Shown: positions 1 to 15,000 of the stretch, piece after piece | Layout of the letters: every line of letters starts with the position of its first letter | Position numbering within the stretch: position 1 is the first letter of the stretch | Assembly: GCA_036244855.1 (NCBI GenBank) | Contig: BQKZ01000066.1 | Location: 194,486 to 258,485, forward strand | Source of the DNA: Temnopleurus reevesii | Lineage: Eukaryota; Echinodermata; Echinoidea; Temnopleuroida; Temnopleuridae | Direction of reading: 5' to 3' | DNA length: 64,000 nucleotides | Program-made: the position numbers and the translations under genes | Notes under the pieces: model-generated | What the model was told of the DNA's origin: nothing | The model's database searches: none | What the model saw: the letters and a program-made list of their open reading frames with translations, nothing else

Positions 1-313
1 ACAGAAAAAAATAGATTTTTCTAAAGTTTTTGGCAGCCATCAAACATTCAATGTTTGTATTTAACCCTTTGTGTATTGGAATAGTTCTGAAAGGGAATAG
101 AAAGCATCATTTGTCTATTGTGTATACTCCACAAATTTACACATAAAAGAGTCATTCCCATAGAGGTGTGTAGTTGTGCAAAATGCAAACAAAACCACTG
201 ACTGAAGTATTTATAATTCATCTTGTATTATATCCTAAAACAAAAGCTTTGATTAAATCACTCTTCATAAATTTTGACCGTTTCTAATCTCATTTTCTGT
301 ATTTTCTTTCCAG
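1..313. other. Intron of gene A with an old interspersed repeat
   Basis: There is no coding signal before the acceptor CAG at 311-313. About 62-200 resembles 55522-55635 joined to 55960-56010 in gene B (shared pieces include ctattgtgt and catagaggtgtg). This is therefore a dispersed repeat, not a conserved regulatory element. The earlier exons of gene A lie outside the window. Confidence 0.5.
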
Positions 314-385
314 CTGGCGGCAGTGGCAAATGGACGACTAAAAACTGTTTGACTGTGGAGGCCTACGTCTGTAAAGTTCGAGCAA
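314..385 (+). CDS. Gene A exon: C-terminal part of CTLD A3
   Basis: 72 nt, phase 1 on both sides, between CAG at 311-313 and donor gtaag at 386. It encodes GGSGKWTTKNC followed by AYVCKVRA, the usual last strand of a CTLD with the third and fourth disulfide cysteines. Gene B exon 57242-57313 has the same length, phase and pattern ([17 protein letters not shown]). The earlier exons of this domain lie upstream of the window. Confidence 0.85.
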
Positions 386-3300
386 GTAAGCACACACATA
401 TATATCAATTACTATTCAGGGATTTCACTTTTCAGACATATGTCAGAATTAGGACCTTTTTCAACCTACATTTGAATAATTTACATTGATAAAGTGCCTT
501 TTCATAAGATTCAAAGCGCATTTTAGAAAAAGTAGTAGAATGCACAATAAAGAAATGCATATAGAAATAGCAAAATGACAATACATGTATAACTTTTCAA
601 ACAGATTAGTATCATTATTAATGGAACATATAAATGCAATACAGGTAACTCTGCCTAAGTCGAATCTGTTGGGACCAGTCAAATCTGTTCAACTTTTGTG
701 AATTTCGACTTAGAAGAGGCTAATAACACTGGTTTTGTATGCTATGTTCCAGAAAATTACATCGACTTAGGCAGTTATTTGACATAAACAAGTTAGACTT
801 AGGCAGAGTTGACGGTAATTACATGCAAATGGAAATAACAAGAGCTCAAAAACATCAAAGTGGTGTAGCTACAAGATTGCACAATCAATCTTTGCCTTAG
901 AATTCACTATTTTATGTACAAAACGGCATATCAAGATGGATTTCAGACTTTTTTCAAAGGGATTTAGTAGCATCCCTGCTGTAATGGAGACACAGGAAAG
1001 GGATAGCAGCTTGATAACATTGCTTTGACAAAAGCATCAGGGTGATACTGAACAATTTTGCATGTTCTTATTCCAATCCAAGAAAAATTCATTGATACAA
1101 ACCATTCTAGAATATGCATGAGTTGCATCTGTGTGTGAATCTAAAGGCTTTCATGACTATTATTGGACTGTTGTCTCTCAGTTTTGTCCAGCCGTTGCAT
1201 TTTTCAAATTTTAATTTTTACCTCATGCATTTTTGTGTGTGTAATTTCAGAAGGAAAAGCATGTGATAACTGGGTATTCATGTTTCCATGAATCTTTTAC
1301 TTGATTTGAAAAAAAATTTCTGGAGTGCTTAAACAATATTAGGCTTTCTAAATAATTTGTTTGATATTTGATTTCTTTTATGCTAGGGTTATACCAAGGA
1401 TCTGCCTTTTGACATTCATATATACGCTAATGGACTAATATAATTTTCATCAAATTTTTCATTTCTTTGCAGGTCAACCCATCTTTCCTATACTACCCAG
1501 TGACTGTAAGTTGACATTTTGTTTTGTAAAAATTTTATATTTTAGAACAATGTGTGGGTTTGATTCTTCATGATTTTTTCTCATCTCATTTACATGGGAC
1601 AGTCCACTATTTCATAGGAATTAGAATTGAATATCAACTTTGTCTTATTAGTAGATGCTAATTGCATGCAAACTTTAGCATAAAGGTTGTTCTTGACAAC
1701 ATAAAAGCTTGCCTGAGGCTTGCTTGACATAGCATCAAGAAATGACATGCAAACTAGATTAAGAGATTTGTAGATTGATTGTTGGTAATACTAAAGGGAT
1801 CTAACGGGACTATAAGTATATTTGTTGGCAAGAAACACAGATGAATAAGAATCTCTAATAACTCTGGCCAATTTAGTAATAATTAAAAGCTTTTTCCGCT
1901 CTCCCTTATCTAGCTATTGGTTCTTGTGAGGCTGGCTGGACTCTGAACAGAGACAATTGTTACAAGACAGTGGGTAACGCAGCGTACTTTAGCGATGCAG
2001 AGAACGATTGTGTCGCGATGGGTGGACATCTAACCAGCATCCTAGACCAAGAGGAACAATCATTCCTTTCCAGTAAGTCCACTTTAAGAAATGTAGCCAG
2101 TGACTGTTTCGTAAAAGATCATTCTCATCTTCAGGATGAAATTAATGTGATAAAAGCCAGTATTTGAAATCAGTTTTGTATGATGAGAATGCTGGTTAAA
2201 GTTACGAAACTGAACTCAATTGGCCTCCATCTGGAAGAATTTGGTAAATAGACAAAATGTGTATATCAGCTATGCATTTAGAGAAGAGGAGTGTTTGTAT
2301 GGTTGTATAATTGATTCTAGTGAGATCTAAAGCTAAGTTGATCAAACTGTTTTTGGGATCCTCTTCATGACCATTATCTTTGAGATCAATTTTGCAAACT
2401 AGTGTAAGGCAGGAAAATAAACTAAGTATTGGATTTCACCAGTTGTAAGGCAGTAAAATAAACAAAGTATTGGAGAAGTAAACTGACGATGAAGAATAAC
2501 TAAGTCGGAGAACTGAAGATTACTGAAGAACTAAGTTAACTGAAGAGGAGACAAACAGAGGCAAACTGAACACGATGAAGTCTGGTGGTATACTGAGGAT
2601 TTATTCCGAGGGGTGACTCAGCCACTCGATTAACACATTAACATTATTACACATAAAAATATTCACATCAAGTAAAGAACAAAAGAGAAAGGAGACACTC
2701 CCAACCGAAATAGACTAACCCAATTCAATAAAGTAACCAATAAGGGAGAGAGATGAGATGACAAAAGAGAGGAGAATGACCATGAAGGAATGTGAAGATG
2801 GTTGAACTGATGAGCTGAACTAAAGAGTCAGGTGGAGGATGCAATGAATGAACACACCTGAATAGAGAAGGAATGGACAAGGATGCCAGAATGAAAAGAA
2901 AGGAATCCCGACTAGGTGGTGAAGTTGATACTTGAATATGAAGAGAAGAATAGGGAAAATGCCAGACTGCTTGGCAACCGAAAAGGAATAAATAATACAT
3001 GCAAATCATTTAAAGTCTAGACAGTCAATAGAGGAAAACCCAAACAAATAAAACTAAAGCCATGTCAAAGTAATGACCCTACACTAGTTTTTAATTGAAA
3101 CCATCTTTGAAACGTAGATATGAATTGGGTCTAGCACATTCCTTACTATAGTACCTTTCCATCATTGTGGTGCACTCAATCTAGGAGAGGGAAAATTGAG
3201 TGACAAGAATACCATGATGAACGATTGAAGGATTTTGTGAACACAGAATGCCGTCTCCATTTGTAACAAGTTGCTTTTTTATCTAAAGCAAATGATGTAA

Positions 3301-5973
3301 AAGCTGTATTCATATTTGCATTGCAATGTTCATGATTATTCTATTTTTTCTCTCTTTTCAAAGTGCGTGCTGCCATGGCTGAGCGCAGGGTCTTTATCGG
3401 ATTCACAGACGTCACCAACGAGAACAACTTTGAATGGATTGATGGCTCCCCAGTAAGTATCTGAGACCAGGGTGGTGTTTCACCAAGTTACAAAAGACTT
3501 TAAAAACAACTTTACTAACGACTGGTTTAAGATCCTGTGCTGAATGATCGAGAATCTTACGCCCATTACACTCGTTTACATGCTCCTGTTCTTCTTAAAG
3601 TTGTGCGTAAAATTAAGAACGATTTGGTGAAACGCCGCCTAGGGTTGTGTTTCATTAATCTGTTCGTACATCTGTGCACGACTCTAGGAACAACTGGTGA
3701 TCCTCTCACAGACTCAATGATAAGCCTTGGCGCAGAATCACACCGAAGAAAGGGTCACCAGTCGTTCATAAAGTCATGCATAGATCTAAGCTCAGCTTTC
3801 TGAAACACAACCCTGCTTCCACGAAACTAAGCAGAAAGTTTTTATAGTTTCAATAAACTTATCACAAAGTGGAAATCAGTTAGGAGGTCACTTTTTTATG
3901 TTTTTGTAGATTTGAGTGCCTGCACGTCCCTATTTGCTTATACCTGTCAACAAGTCTTTGTTCTCATTGTCTTTTGATTTATCATGAGAAATGTTCAAGT
4001 TTTAAAATTTGATATTGATAATATTAAACTTCTTATTTATTTTCATGTAATGATTAGAACTAGAATGAACTAATATTATTTTTGGCCTCAGACACTTTAG
4101 GTCCTACAGGTACAATGTCAATAAGTGCAAGGAGGCTATTTTATTTTTGAAAATGAGATCTTTATGGTAAAATAATGGGATTTTTATTGATTTTTCATTG
4201 ATGTGTGTAATGAACAACAGTGAACAATGAAACTTGCTTTCTGTCTTGAAGGTGAGCTTCACCAACTGGGCCCCATACCAGCCAGATGACTGGAGCGATG
4301 AGGGCCAGGACTGCTCCTACCTCAGATACGAAGAGAACGAAGAGGGCTTGTGGGACGATATCAACTGCGATAAAGCTCGCTATGCTTACATCTGCAAGAA
4401 ACCGAAAAGTTAGTACTCCTTTTCTAAAATAATTTTCAATATCTGATTTTCTTAAATACTGTGAGGACTGTTCAATTTGCACACAATTTATCAACTGAAA
4501 ATAACTAATTCTGTAATATTTGTTTTTCTTTAATCATCATTTTTTGCTATGTTTTCCTTTTTCTCACAGTACCTGGAGTGACTGCCCCTCCACCAGCTGT
4601 GCCAACACGTAAGTCATACATTGTATATACATGTACCTGCACTTATATTTTTTGTCACAATTTGCTGCATAAGGTGGTTAAAAACATAAAAGTATAATTT
4701 GTAACACAACAAATACACTGTATTATGTCCTTGGAAACACTTTATATTGATGAATGGTGTGAAATATTTAAAGCTGAAATGTATAGGAAGTTTTATGAAT
4801 GTTTGCTTTACAGACATGATAGCTGTAAACGTCACATTGACATGTTTCCTTGTTTCAGAAAATTTATGTGAGATCCTTGTGAACAAAAGTTGGACCAAAG
4901 TCAATTTTAGGATTTTGTTTCTGGAAATTTTGCATCTAAGAGCCAACAGTGAAAATTTTCATCCTCTTTACCTGTCTATACCGTTAACCACAATCCTTGT
5001 GATAACAGATTAGATTATGACTGGGTCATGTGAAATGATCTTTGCGCTCAAGCTAGCCACAATTTGCCACATGGCACAGAAACAAACTTTAAAACTCATC
5101 ATGAATTGGCTCCCTTTTGGAATAATACAATTGTAGGCTTGTAGGTGCACTGTACATAGGAGCTAAGAGTTAAAATCTCTCTTCTTTCTTGCCTTTAACC
5201 GTAGCCGTTTTCGATCCTCGCTGTGGTAACGGATGGGAATACGACACCGGATCGGGTAACTGCTACCTCTTCAAACCTACGGATTACAGGACCTGGGACG
5301 ATGCGAGAATGCAGTGTAAAATTGGAGGAGGAGAGCTGCTCAGCATTGTCGATCAGACGGAACAAACCTATATCAATGGTAGGCTCATTGAACGGATGAT
5401 ATTGATGATGATGATGATCATGATGATCATGATGATAGTAATGATGATGATGATGATCATCATCATGATGAAAATGATGAGGAAGGCTGCTTTGCATTGT
5501 CAATCATACGGAACAGACCTATATCAATGGTAGATATAGTAAAAATATTTACAGTGATAGCGAATGGATGTTGATGATAGAGATGATGATGATGATAATG
5601 AGGGGGATGAGGAGAAAAGCTGCTTAGCATTGTTGATCAAAAGAATCAGACCTATATCAATAGTTAGTAAGTACAGTGAAACCCTGATGGTGAGAGGATG
5701 ATGTTGATATTGATGATAATGATGATGAGGATGATGATAAAGAAGGTGATGATGATTAAGTTGATGATCACGATAATGTTTACGAGGATGATGTTGATGA
5801 TCATATTGATGATTGAGATGATGATGATAATGTTCATGGAAGGCTTTTGACCAAGCCTCCTGGCTTTTAGGATTCCCCACTTTCTTATTTTGTTTTATAT
5901 ATTATGTACTGTATTTTTTTACATTGTTGATATTTTTTAAGAAAGTGAAAATAAATGAATTGAATTGAATTGA

Positions 5974-6006
<33 letters not shown>

Positions 6007-9000
6007 ATAATGATGATACACCTGATGACAATGACCATCTCCCTTGCACATCATTCCTCCATAACCTGTCTTCTATTTGTAACCCAATCTAGCATCTTGA
6101 TAGCAGCTAATGCGTTCTCGTCAGAGGATATCGTGGTGGTAACAATAATTCTTTGTATCTCTTTCCTCTTTAGCTCGTCTTGTATATGTAACTCAAGCCA
6201 GCCTCTGGATCGGAGCTAACGATCTCTCATTAGAGGGAGGATGGCAATGGAGTGATGGCTCTGGCTTTGCATTCCTCAACTGGAGTCCCGGTGAGTACTC
6301 TTTCAGACCAGCTAACCAAAATTGTATTTTCAGTTTGGGGTGTTCTATTACATGTGCTGAAGGAGAGCATATCATCAAAGTGTTTGGTTTGAAAGAGGAG
6401 GATGCTGATGGGAAGAAGTGGAAGGAGGGAATGTCAAGATCATCATGGCATGAGAACCAGTAATAGTAAGAAGAAAAATGAATACTTGAATAAAAGATAA
6501 TGCATAAGGAGGTATCTTCTTCTTCTTTAGTATGAGTGTAGTAGTGTTTTATGCCACATCCTGCAGTTGGGTGAGCCAGTCAGTCTGGGCATCACAGAGG
6601 TTTGATGGGTCAGTCATCCCATTAGGTGGTTGGAGTAACGGGCAGTCGTAGATGATGTGGTCTGCGGTCTGTTCACCTGAATCAATATCTGTAGAAAAAG
6701 AAAATTCCTTTGTAACACAATTCTCTTTATATATCTAACTATTGGCGATTAAAGACTTTGATATTTTGATTTGAAAAATTTGCTGTTTATACAAAATTGT
6801 ATTTCTCTCCTTTCTCTATTAAACGGTTTCAATATTTGCACTTTTGAACCATTTTTTATTTGGTTTTATTCTCTCACAGATGAGCCCAATAACTATGACC
6901 CAGGAGAACACTGTGTTCAGATCTACTATGCAACCGGTCAATGGAATGATTTCTTCTGTGACAGAGAAATTGGCTACATCTGTAAAAAGAATGGTAAGTA
7001 AGAGTAATAATAATGATTGGTCCGTTTGTATAATGCAGAAACTATGATGTATATGTGCTTGATACTAGATACCATGATATCACCCTGCCTATAACTGCCG
7101 AGCTACTCAATGGCGCTCAAGTATTTCAAGAAATACATTCCTCTCAGGTACCCATTTTTTCCTATATTTAGTGCAATACAGTGTGGATGAATTTCTCGCT
7201 GAAGAAAATTCATGCCTTGGATGGGACTTACACCTTGACCCTTTAGTTGTAAAAACTTCTACAACAGGACAGTCATTTATATATTATTTGATGACTTGGT
7301 CATTGGTCCCTTTTTGTATGATAATCCTTTCCATTCTAAATAGTAGTCATTATGAACAATAGCCCTTCAGATTTTATTTGTAACAAGATAGTGTTTAGGT
7401 TTGGCTATATGAGCTTTCACCTCAAGAGTGCTTTTGAGTGTGGTCACATCAATTTTCTCTAGACAGTATATAAGTATATTACATTATAAACATATACATT
7501 AATGAATAATATCTTTAATATCAAATTTATATCAGGTTATCTGACAACGCATTACAATGTGGTTCCCAACTCCTACCTCGTCGACAACGATAACGTCATC
7601 ATCCAAAACATGTACCCGGAGGACTGTGCACAAGCCTGTGTCACGACCAACGACTTTGTCTGCCGATCCTTCGACTACCACAAGGACACCTTGCAGTGTG
7701 CTCTCAGTGATTCGACTAAGGACATGGGATCGGCGCTCCAAGGCGCTTCTACTAGAGATTACTATGAACGTTGTAAGTATTCATCGCTAATCAGCATGAG
7801 GTTTTCAAAGTTCTCTACAAGCATTAGAAGTATCTATATAAGTCATTGAATTACAATTAATGGGGGCCTGGATGAGAATGAAAAGTTTTTATTTGATGGG
7901 CTTATATTTTTTAGACCAATTTGCTCTTTACAGCTTTTTTAACCCACAGAATTTCAGTCAGGAAGGGGAATATTTTAACTGGAAGAGTGCTCCCTCTATG
8001 TTTTCATGCGTATCCTTGGTACATCGCCGTAAAGATGTACGAATGTCGATCTCTTTTATTTAGTGGACAAGCCCAATGCGATACAGTGCGCACAAAATCT
8101 TTACATTAAAATTAATAAAGGGTCCATTTATGCAAGATTTTAGATGAATGCTGGTTAAAATGATGACCTTTTAAAAAGTGACACTGAAAGATGACACTAA
8201 AAATGTGACACTCAATGGGATAGGCAAAATAGTTAAATTATTTCTGTGAATTTAAATGAGGATCCCTTCATTCTTTCTCGGTGATCGACGTCGTAGACTC
8301 AGTGCCGACCACTATACCACCAAATTACAGATGCCTAGCTGAATGGGATCCCTATGGGGACAATATTACCAAATGAATTAATATATTGAAGACATATCTT
8401 GAATTTCAAACGAGACTTTCTCTCCTCTTTTCTTTCCCCAGTAATGGACGTTGTTGACCCAGTGCCGACCACCATACCACCAAACTACCGATGCCGTGCT
8501 AACTGGAACTCGTACGGTGACAACTGCTACTACGTCCAGACCTCGACAGGAACCTATGACGAGGCTTTGAATCAGTGCAGAGCATTGGGTGCCGAACTGG
8601 TATCCATTCATGACGCCAATGAGAACAGCTTTATACAGTCTCTCTACTCATCAGGTTGGTCAACTTTAAATACAGAAATTAGTTTCACAAATATTTTTTT
8701 TCAACTTATCATTACTGTTATAGCCTTTTGTTTTGATATGAACATGATTACAAGTAGAAAATGTGCAGTCACATTCACTACAGAAATGAAAATTATTATC
8801 TTTTTTTCATAGAAACAAGTTATTGCCTGCTACCAAAATGTATTTAAATGCAGACAAATTCATCATACTGACTATATTTCCAAATCAGAAACAAAAAGGT
8901 CACCAAAATGGGGATCCTTAAAACTTTTTTCTGAAAGCAAGTTGGGGTTAATTATTTGAAGTACATATGGAGGCATTCATTCCAGCCAATTTTAAGGAAA

Positions 9001-12000
9001 TTCATAAACTCATAACATCCATTTCACTGCAAAAATGCCCAACACAGGATTTTCTGTTATAAATTATTGCACTGTTCTGTAGTCCAGCTGGTATCAACTG
9101 TGCTGTATGGATAGGAATAAACAACATCAGAATCAAGATTTATTTTCAATGGAGCGATCAAACCCTTGTGGATTACACCAATCAGAATGGTGAGAAACCG
9201 AAGATAACAATGATAAACTTTTGGAGATGATGATAATCTAAAGTGCATTTAGAGCAATTATTCAAAATTTTATTAATATATATGCCATTTTATCTTCTTC
9301 TTCCTCTAGCGGGTATTAACAGTGCGGTCTGGATAGGAATGAACGACCTCAGAGTTCAGATGTCGTTTGAATGGAGCGATGGAACACCTGTGGACTACAC
9401 CTTCTGGAATGTTGGAGAACCCAACAATTACCAAGGCAATAATGAAGACTGCGTTGAGATGTTCAACAATGTAAGAACCTCATTTTTTGTTTATATTTTA
9501 TTTAACCCATTTACTCCTGGAATCGGGTTGCCTCTGCACAAAGTCTATGGGAATTACAGAATTCAGTAGTCAATGGATTGATAAAATGGAAACATTGTGC
9601 ACACTTTTTTGATCATAACGGTCACCTAACATCCAGGTGCTTGTGTCATATGGCTTTGCGAAGAGATACGCACAACTCTACGCAAGAATGGTAATCCTTC
9701 TCTGAAAGTTCACCAGTCATTTGTAGAGGTGTGCATCCATCTCTATGAGCAGCTTTATGTAACAGGTACCAGGTCAGGAGATTTTAGCATGTTATAAATT
9801 TTAAGAAAATGTTGACTTGTCTTTGGTCCGCCGAAAGTCCCATTCAAATGGGAATCAATAACGAAGAAGTAATAATATGATAATAATAATATTGCGGATT
9901 TATATAGCGCCTTTTCGGTCAGTATTGACTGGTATTGACTGGATGGCAATTCAAGACTTAGCATCTAGGCAGCCAAATAGGTGCTCACATCATATCAGAT
10001 AATGTGCTGCTGTCTCCTACCGGTCCCCAATCACACCTGGGTAGAGTGCAGCTTTGTGGATAAATTTCTTGCTGAATGAAATTAACGCCATGGGTGGAAT
10101 TCGAACCTACGACCCTCTCGTTGTAAGGCGAGAGTCATGACCACTACACCACGGCGCCTCCGTGGTGTAATACTATGATTGTCACAAAGCTTTAGGTTGT
10201 CTGTTCTCTGGTAATTTTTTGTTACTTTTACCTCAGGTTTTGTGCATTTCAATTTTAAAAATCTGGGCCGGCCTAAAAATGTAAAAGTTTGTCAACTGGG
10301 GTTCTCTCCATGACAATGATTGTAATGTGGGCAAGCATAATATATGACCAATGTGCAGTACATTAACTAAATTTGGATTATACACTTTAATATCAAATGT
10401 TCACACCTAATTAGTACATTAAATCTTAAGCTAATACTGCAATTTTCAACATTATTTGTTGTTTATTTGTCTTTTGTTTGTATGTTTGTTGCTAGGGAGC
10501 TTGGAATGACATCGCATGTGCCAGAACCATCCCATCCATCTGCAAGCTGAAGAAGGAAAACCTCCCACCTACAGACCAGCCAATCACACCCTCTGGATGT
10601 AATCTGGTAAGATCTTAAAATACCAACATATGACATGATCACATACCTTCCTACTACTCAGAATTTAGTGGAATAGTTATGAATTTTTAAACTATGTTAA
10701 GAGAGTTTCAAGGCCATTTTAAAGAGTTTTTCTACTTTTCACAGTAATTTCCTCTTTTTCAGCAAATCATTCCCTTTTTCCCCTGAAATCGGTTTAGAAG
10801 CCTGTGATGAGGTGTCACATGAACATTACAACAACAGGGCTCTGTAAAAAAGATTTCTGATATATGTTAATTTATGTACTAAAGATTTGCAATTGATTGC
10901 AAGATCGATTATTTGCTTTTTTGCATGATTTCCAATAAACTTGTGATTGATATCAATTTATTTGAAATCCTGTGTTATGGGGCCGTATCAGCCAATTATA
11001 TTCAATGGTTAAACTCTGTAAGATTATATACCCAGCAAAACCTGCCAAACTGAAAACTAAGTCTTTTCCTTTATAAAGGGGTTATCAAGATCCATCATGG
11101 GTGCTCGTAAATCGTATTTATTTGCATTCTGTAGTGGTATTAGAATTAAATGTATCATGCTCGGGTTGCATAAAACTTAAAATTGTGACAATTTTATCAT
11201 GATTAGTAAATGAGTAAATTCTGTGGAATCCTTGATGCCGATTGGTGTTGCGCAAACTGTAGCCACACCTATGGAATTTCATTTTACAGTGCTGTGACAC
11301 CTATGGCTTATGCCGATGCACATTGGCTAAAGTTGGAAATTTGGGTCTCCAAATCACAAGATGGAGAAATATCTAAAGAAACTTAAAATTTGATAATGTT
11401 TTATAGTAGTAGTAGTAATGGTTTATTTATTGAATTGAATGACAATTAAAAACATTTCTTGCAGCCAAAGGCTGAATTGCAAATGTATTTACAGAAAATC
11501 ACTTAAAATACAAAGAATACACATATATAAGTAAAAATACTAAAAATACACATATAAGTAAAAATTTAAAAAATACACATATTTAAGTAGAAATGCAATT
11601 AAGAATAGAAAATGGCGTACCAGATCTGTAGCAATGGCAGTGGAAAATGATATTGCAAATTTGGGTTTTGTGATATGAAATAAGTGAACATTACTAATAA
11701 AAGGTACTGATANNNNNNNNNNNNNNNNNNNNNNNNNNNNNNNNNNNNNNNNNNNNNNNNNNNNNNNNNNNNNNNNNNNNNNNNNNNNNNNNNNNNNNNN
11801 NNNNNNNNNNNNNNNNNNNNNNNNNNNNNNNNNNNNNNNNNNNNNNNNNNNNNNNNNNNNNNNNNNNNNNNNNNNNNNNNNNNNNNNNNNNNNNNNNNNN
11901 NNNNNNNNNNNNNNNNNNNNNNNNNNNNNNNNNNNNNNNNNNNNNNNNNNCATGGGTGCTCGTAAATCGTATTTATTTGCATTCTGTAGTGGTATTAGAA

Positions 12001-15000
12001 TTAAATGTATCATGCTCGGGTTGCATAAAACTTAAAATTGTGACAATTTTATCATGATTAGTAAATGAGTAAATTCTGTGGAATCCTTGATGCCGATTGG
12101 TGTTGCGCAAACTGTAGCCACACCTATGGAATTTCATTTTACAGTGCTGTGACACCTATGGCTTATGCCGATGCACATTGGCTAAAGTTGGAAATTTGGG
12201 TCTCCAAATCACAAGATGGAGAAATATCTAAAGAAACTTAAAATTTGATAATGTTTTATAGGATCTAAATCTGTCTTACTCCACTATTCCTCACATTCAT
12301 CTATAGAAAATGATGTTTACAAAGACATATTTTTGTCTGTTTTCATCATCCGTAGGGTGAGGTAGCCTATGGAAGTTCATGCTACAGTGCTGTCACCACA
12401 CCAATGATGTGGGCTGATGCTCAGGCTGATTGCGTTGTCAGAGGTGGAAACCTTGTCTCTATTGCTGACAGGTATGTTTTCAAGAAGTATTAGACTTTTA
12501 ATATCTTGATGAAAATGAATTCTGAGAGTGTCCCGAAAGAGAGCTGATGAAGTAAATAAAGATGAGCCAAAATAGGCATGGAGATATTTAAACAGCACAA
12601 CATGCTCTATATTAATTGAATCACTGCAATTGATGATGTCTAAGGGGTCTTTATCTATTCTGGGTTTCAAGCAGTTTGTAGTATTCATTTTGCTAGGCCT
12701 CCAGGAAGGCACACTGTTCTTGATTAGACTTGACGATAGTATAGTAATGGTATGGAAAATTCATCCAGTGAACCACCAACATTTCAATTACAAATCTAGA
12801 GACCTACTAGATTTTCTTTCTGTCTTTGATTGGAACAGTCTGTTGACTCGGTTTCAAAGGCATTCACATAGATTCACTATTTTTAATCTGTCCTAGATTC
12901 AAGCAGATTGCATTATCCAGCAGATACTAGGTCAGCAACTTATTCTAGATGGGTCTGAACGATATTGATCAGTCTATATCCAAGTTGGATCTCCTAGACA
13001 TTTGCTAATTTTTGAATGACTTTAAGAAGGACTTGTATCAGCTCTTGTGCTTAATGATCAATAACAAGAACTGATACCAGTCATTCTTAAAGTCAATCAT
13101 AAATTGGTGAAACAACGCCCAAATCACTTTCATCTGAAGGGACTAATCCTTAGCTTGGTTTTCCATTTTTTGTAGGTTTGAACAGTCTGTAGTATCCAGT
13201 CTCTTGGGTCTTCAGGATGGCACCGTGTTCTGGATTGGTCTGAATGATATTGATATGTATTGACAGTACTACTTGAGTAGCCCTCCTGCAATGTCATTTC
13301 AAATTCATAATAGAGCTACACTGTTTTCTACATATTCTTGTTTCAAACCGTCCATAATTTTCTTGATTCTGTCTTTTCTCTTTTCTAGGTTTGAACAGTC
13401 TGTAGTATCCAGTCTCTTGGGTCTTCAGGATGGCACCGTGTTCTGGATTGGTCTGAATGATATTGATATGTACGGACAGTACTACTGGAGTGACAGGTCT
13501 GCTGTCTCCTTTACACATTGGGACGTTGGCCAGCCAGGTAACATGATCTTCAAAACTATTCAAAACTATTCATACCCCCTAAAAATCTCAGTATGCCATT
13601 TCTTGTAAAATAAGAGTGGATCATGAATTATCTGAAACCATTATTTGTTGGTTAGAGAGTAAGAAAATCCAAGAAAGCTATTCACTTCTCGACCTGACCT
13701 TTACGTTTATCATCCAAAAACTTGTCCACTACTAAAGCTCTCATTTGAACTTCCCCATTTTAAAATTTATTAATGCCCAAATAAACATTTATTTGTACTT
13801 CCATGTACTGCATAGGATGAAGGTCCTATAAAATTCAGACCGGTGTTGAACTTTTGTCTGATTGTACATTCAGCAAAAGGGGATTATACATACATACATG
13901 TACATACATGTATTTTATTTATGTAAAATTACAAGCAATATCATTGCTCCTTATTTAAGCTTTTGAAATTTGAATAATGTAATTGTGATGTTTGCACTCT
14001 TCAATGATGACATAAAGGGCTTTTGTACTGTGACAGTTAACTTTTCGGAAATCTTTTTGACTGTATCATTCACTTGGTGTGTTTAGATATGACTCTGGTG
14101 GTAACTGCATTGCATCCACCTCCGGCAACATTGCCAGCTTGTGGAGACTCTTACGAGTAACTTTTCCATGGGCTTGAACTCAAAACTCTAATACAGTATC
14201 AAACTATGGGGTTGGATTAACAGTCAATTATATTCTGATTAATTTTTAATCTTTTTCTAATTCTATGTCCATGCAATTTACTTTATATTTAGATGACTCT
14301 GGTGGTAACTGCATAGCATCAACCTCCGGCAACACTGCTGGCTTGTGGAGGAACATCCAGTGTGACACCCAGGCTAAGTACATCTGTGAGAGGGTTAGAA
14401 CCGGTTACACAGCCGCTCCAACGGTACCTGCCCCCGGACCACCAACCGCTCCCAACGATAATGGATGCTACTACGACTGGGTTGGCTATGGAGGATGGTG
14501 CTTCAAGGTGAGTCCCTTTTTATGAGCATCCTGTAATTCCCTGCATAGTTTTTGTAGACACTCTGTAATTTTCTGTGTATTGTTTCATAACCACCTGTAC
14601 TCCGATACCCACCATTTTAGAAAGCACCATCGGGTACATCCTGTACTCATTTGAGTATGAATGAATGATAGAGATAAGATCAAATATCACTCCAACAGAT
14701 TCATGAATCTTTTAATAATAATAATAATAATTCAATTTTTATAAAGCGCATAATAAAACATATGAATTCTCTATGCTCTGTACAATTTTAACAATTTGCA
14801 ATTTACAACATTTTCTACAAACTTAGTTACTAGACTATATCAAATGAAAAAGTTAAACAATGATGATTAACAACAAGAAATAACCGAAATTTAGAGGAGA
14901 AGACAAGCACATCATGTTCAAGAAACTAATTATTTCAAGGCAAATAGATGGGTCTTCAATAAGGATTTGAAAGTTGTAGTTGTTGGAGCTTCTTTGATGG

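Noticed and set aside
1251..1273. Possible mini-exon reading KGKACDNW before the A4 linker
   Set aside because: It looks like a CTLD start but its phase (23 nt) does not fit the flanking exons, and the donor gtattc is weak. Probably a remnant.
3537..3803. 88-codon open frame
   Set aside because: Lies entirely within a foldback element in an intron.
5195..5880. His-rich minus-strand open frames
   Set aside because: Products of (GAT)n repeats opposite a real plus-strand exon and its echoes.
7557..7790. Alternative-frame open readings over the PAN exon
   Set aside because: Shadows of the PAN frame, which alone has the domain cysteine pattern and matching splice phases.
10090..10168. tRNA gene on the minus strand
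   Set aside because: A- and B-box-like sequences exist, but stem pairing looks incomplete and a SINE body with repeat tail follows.
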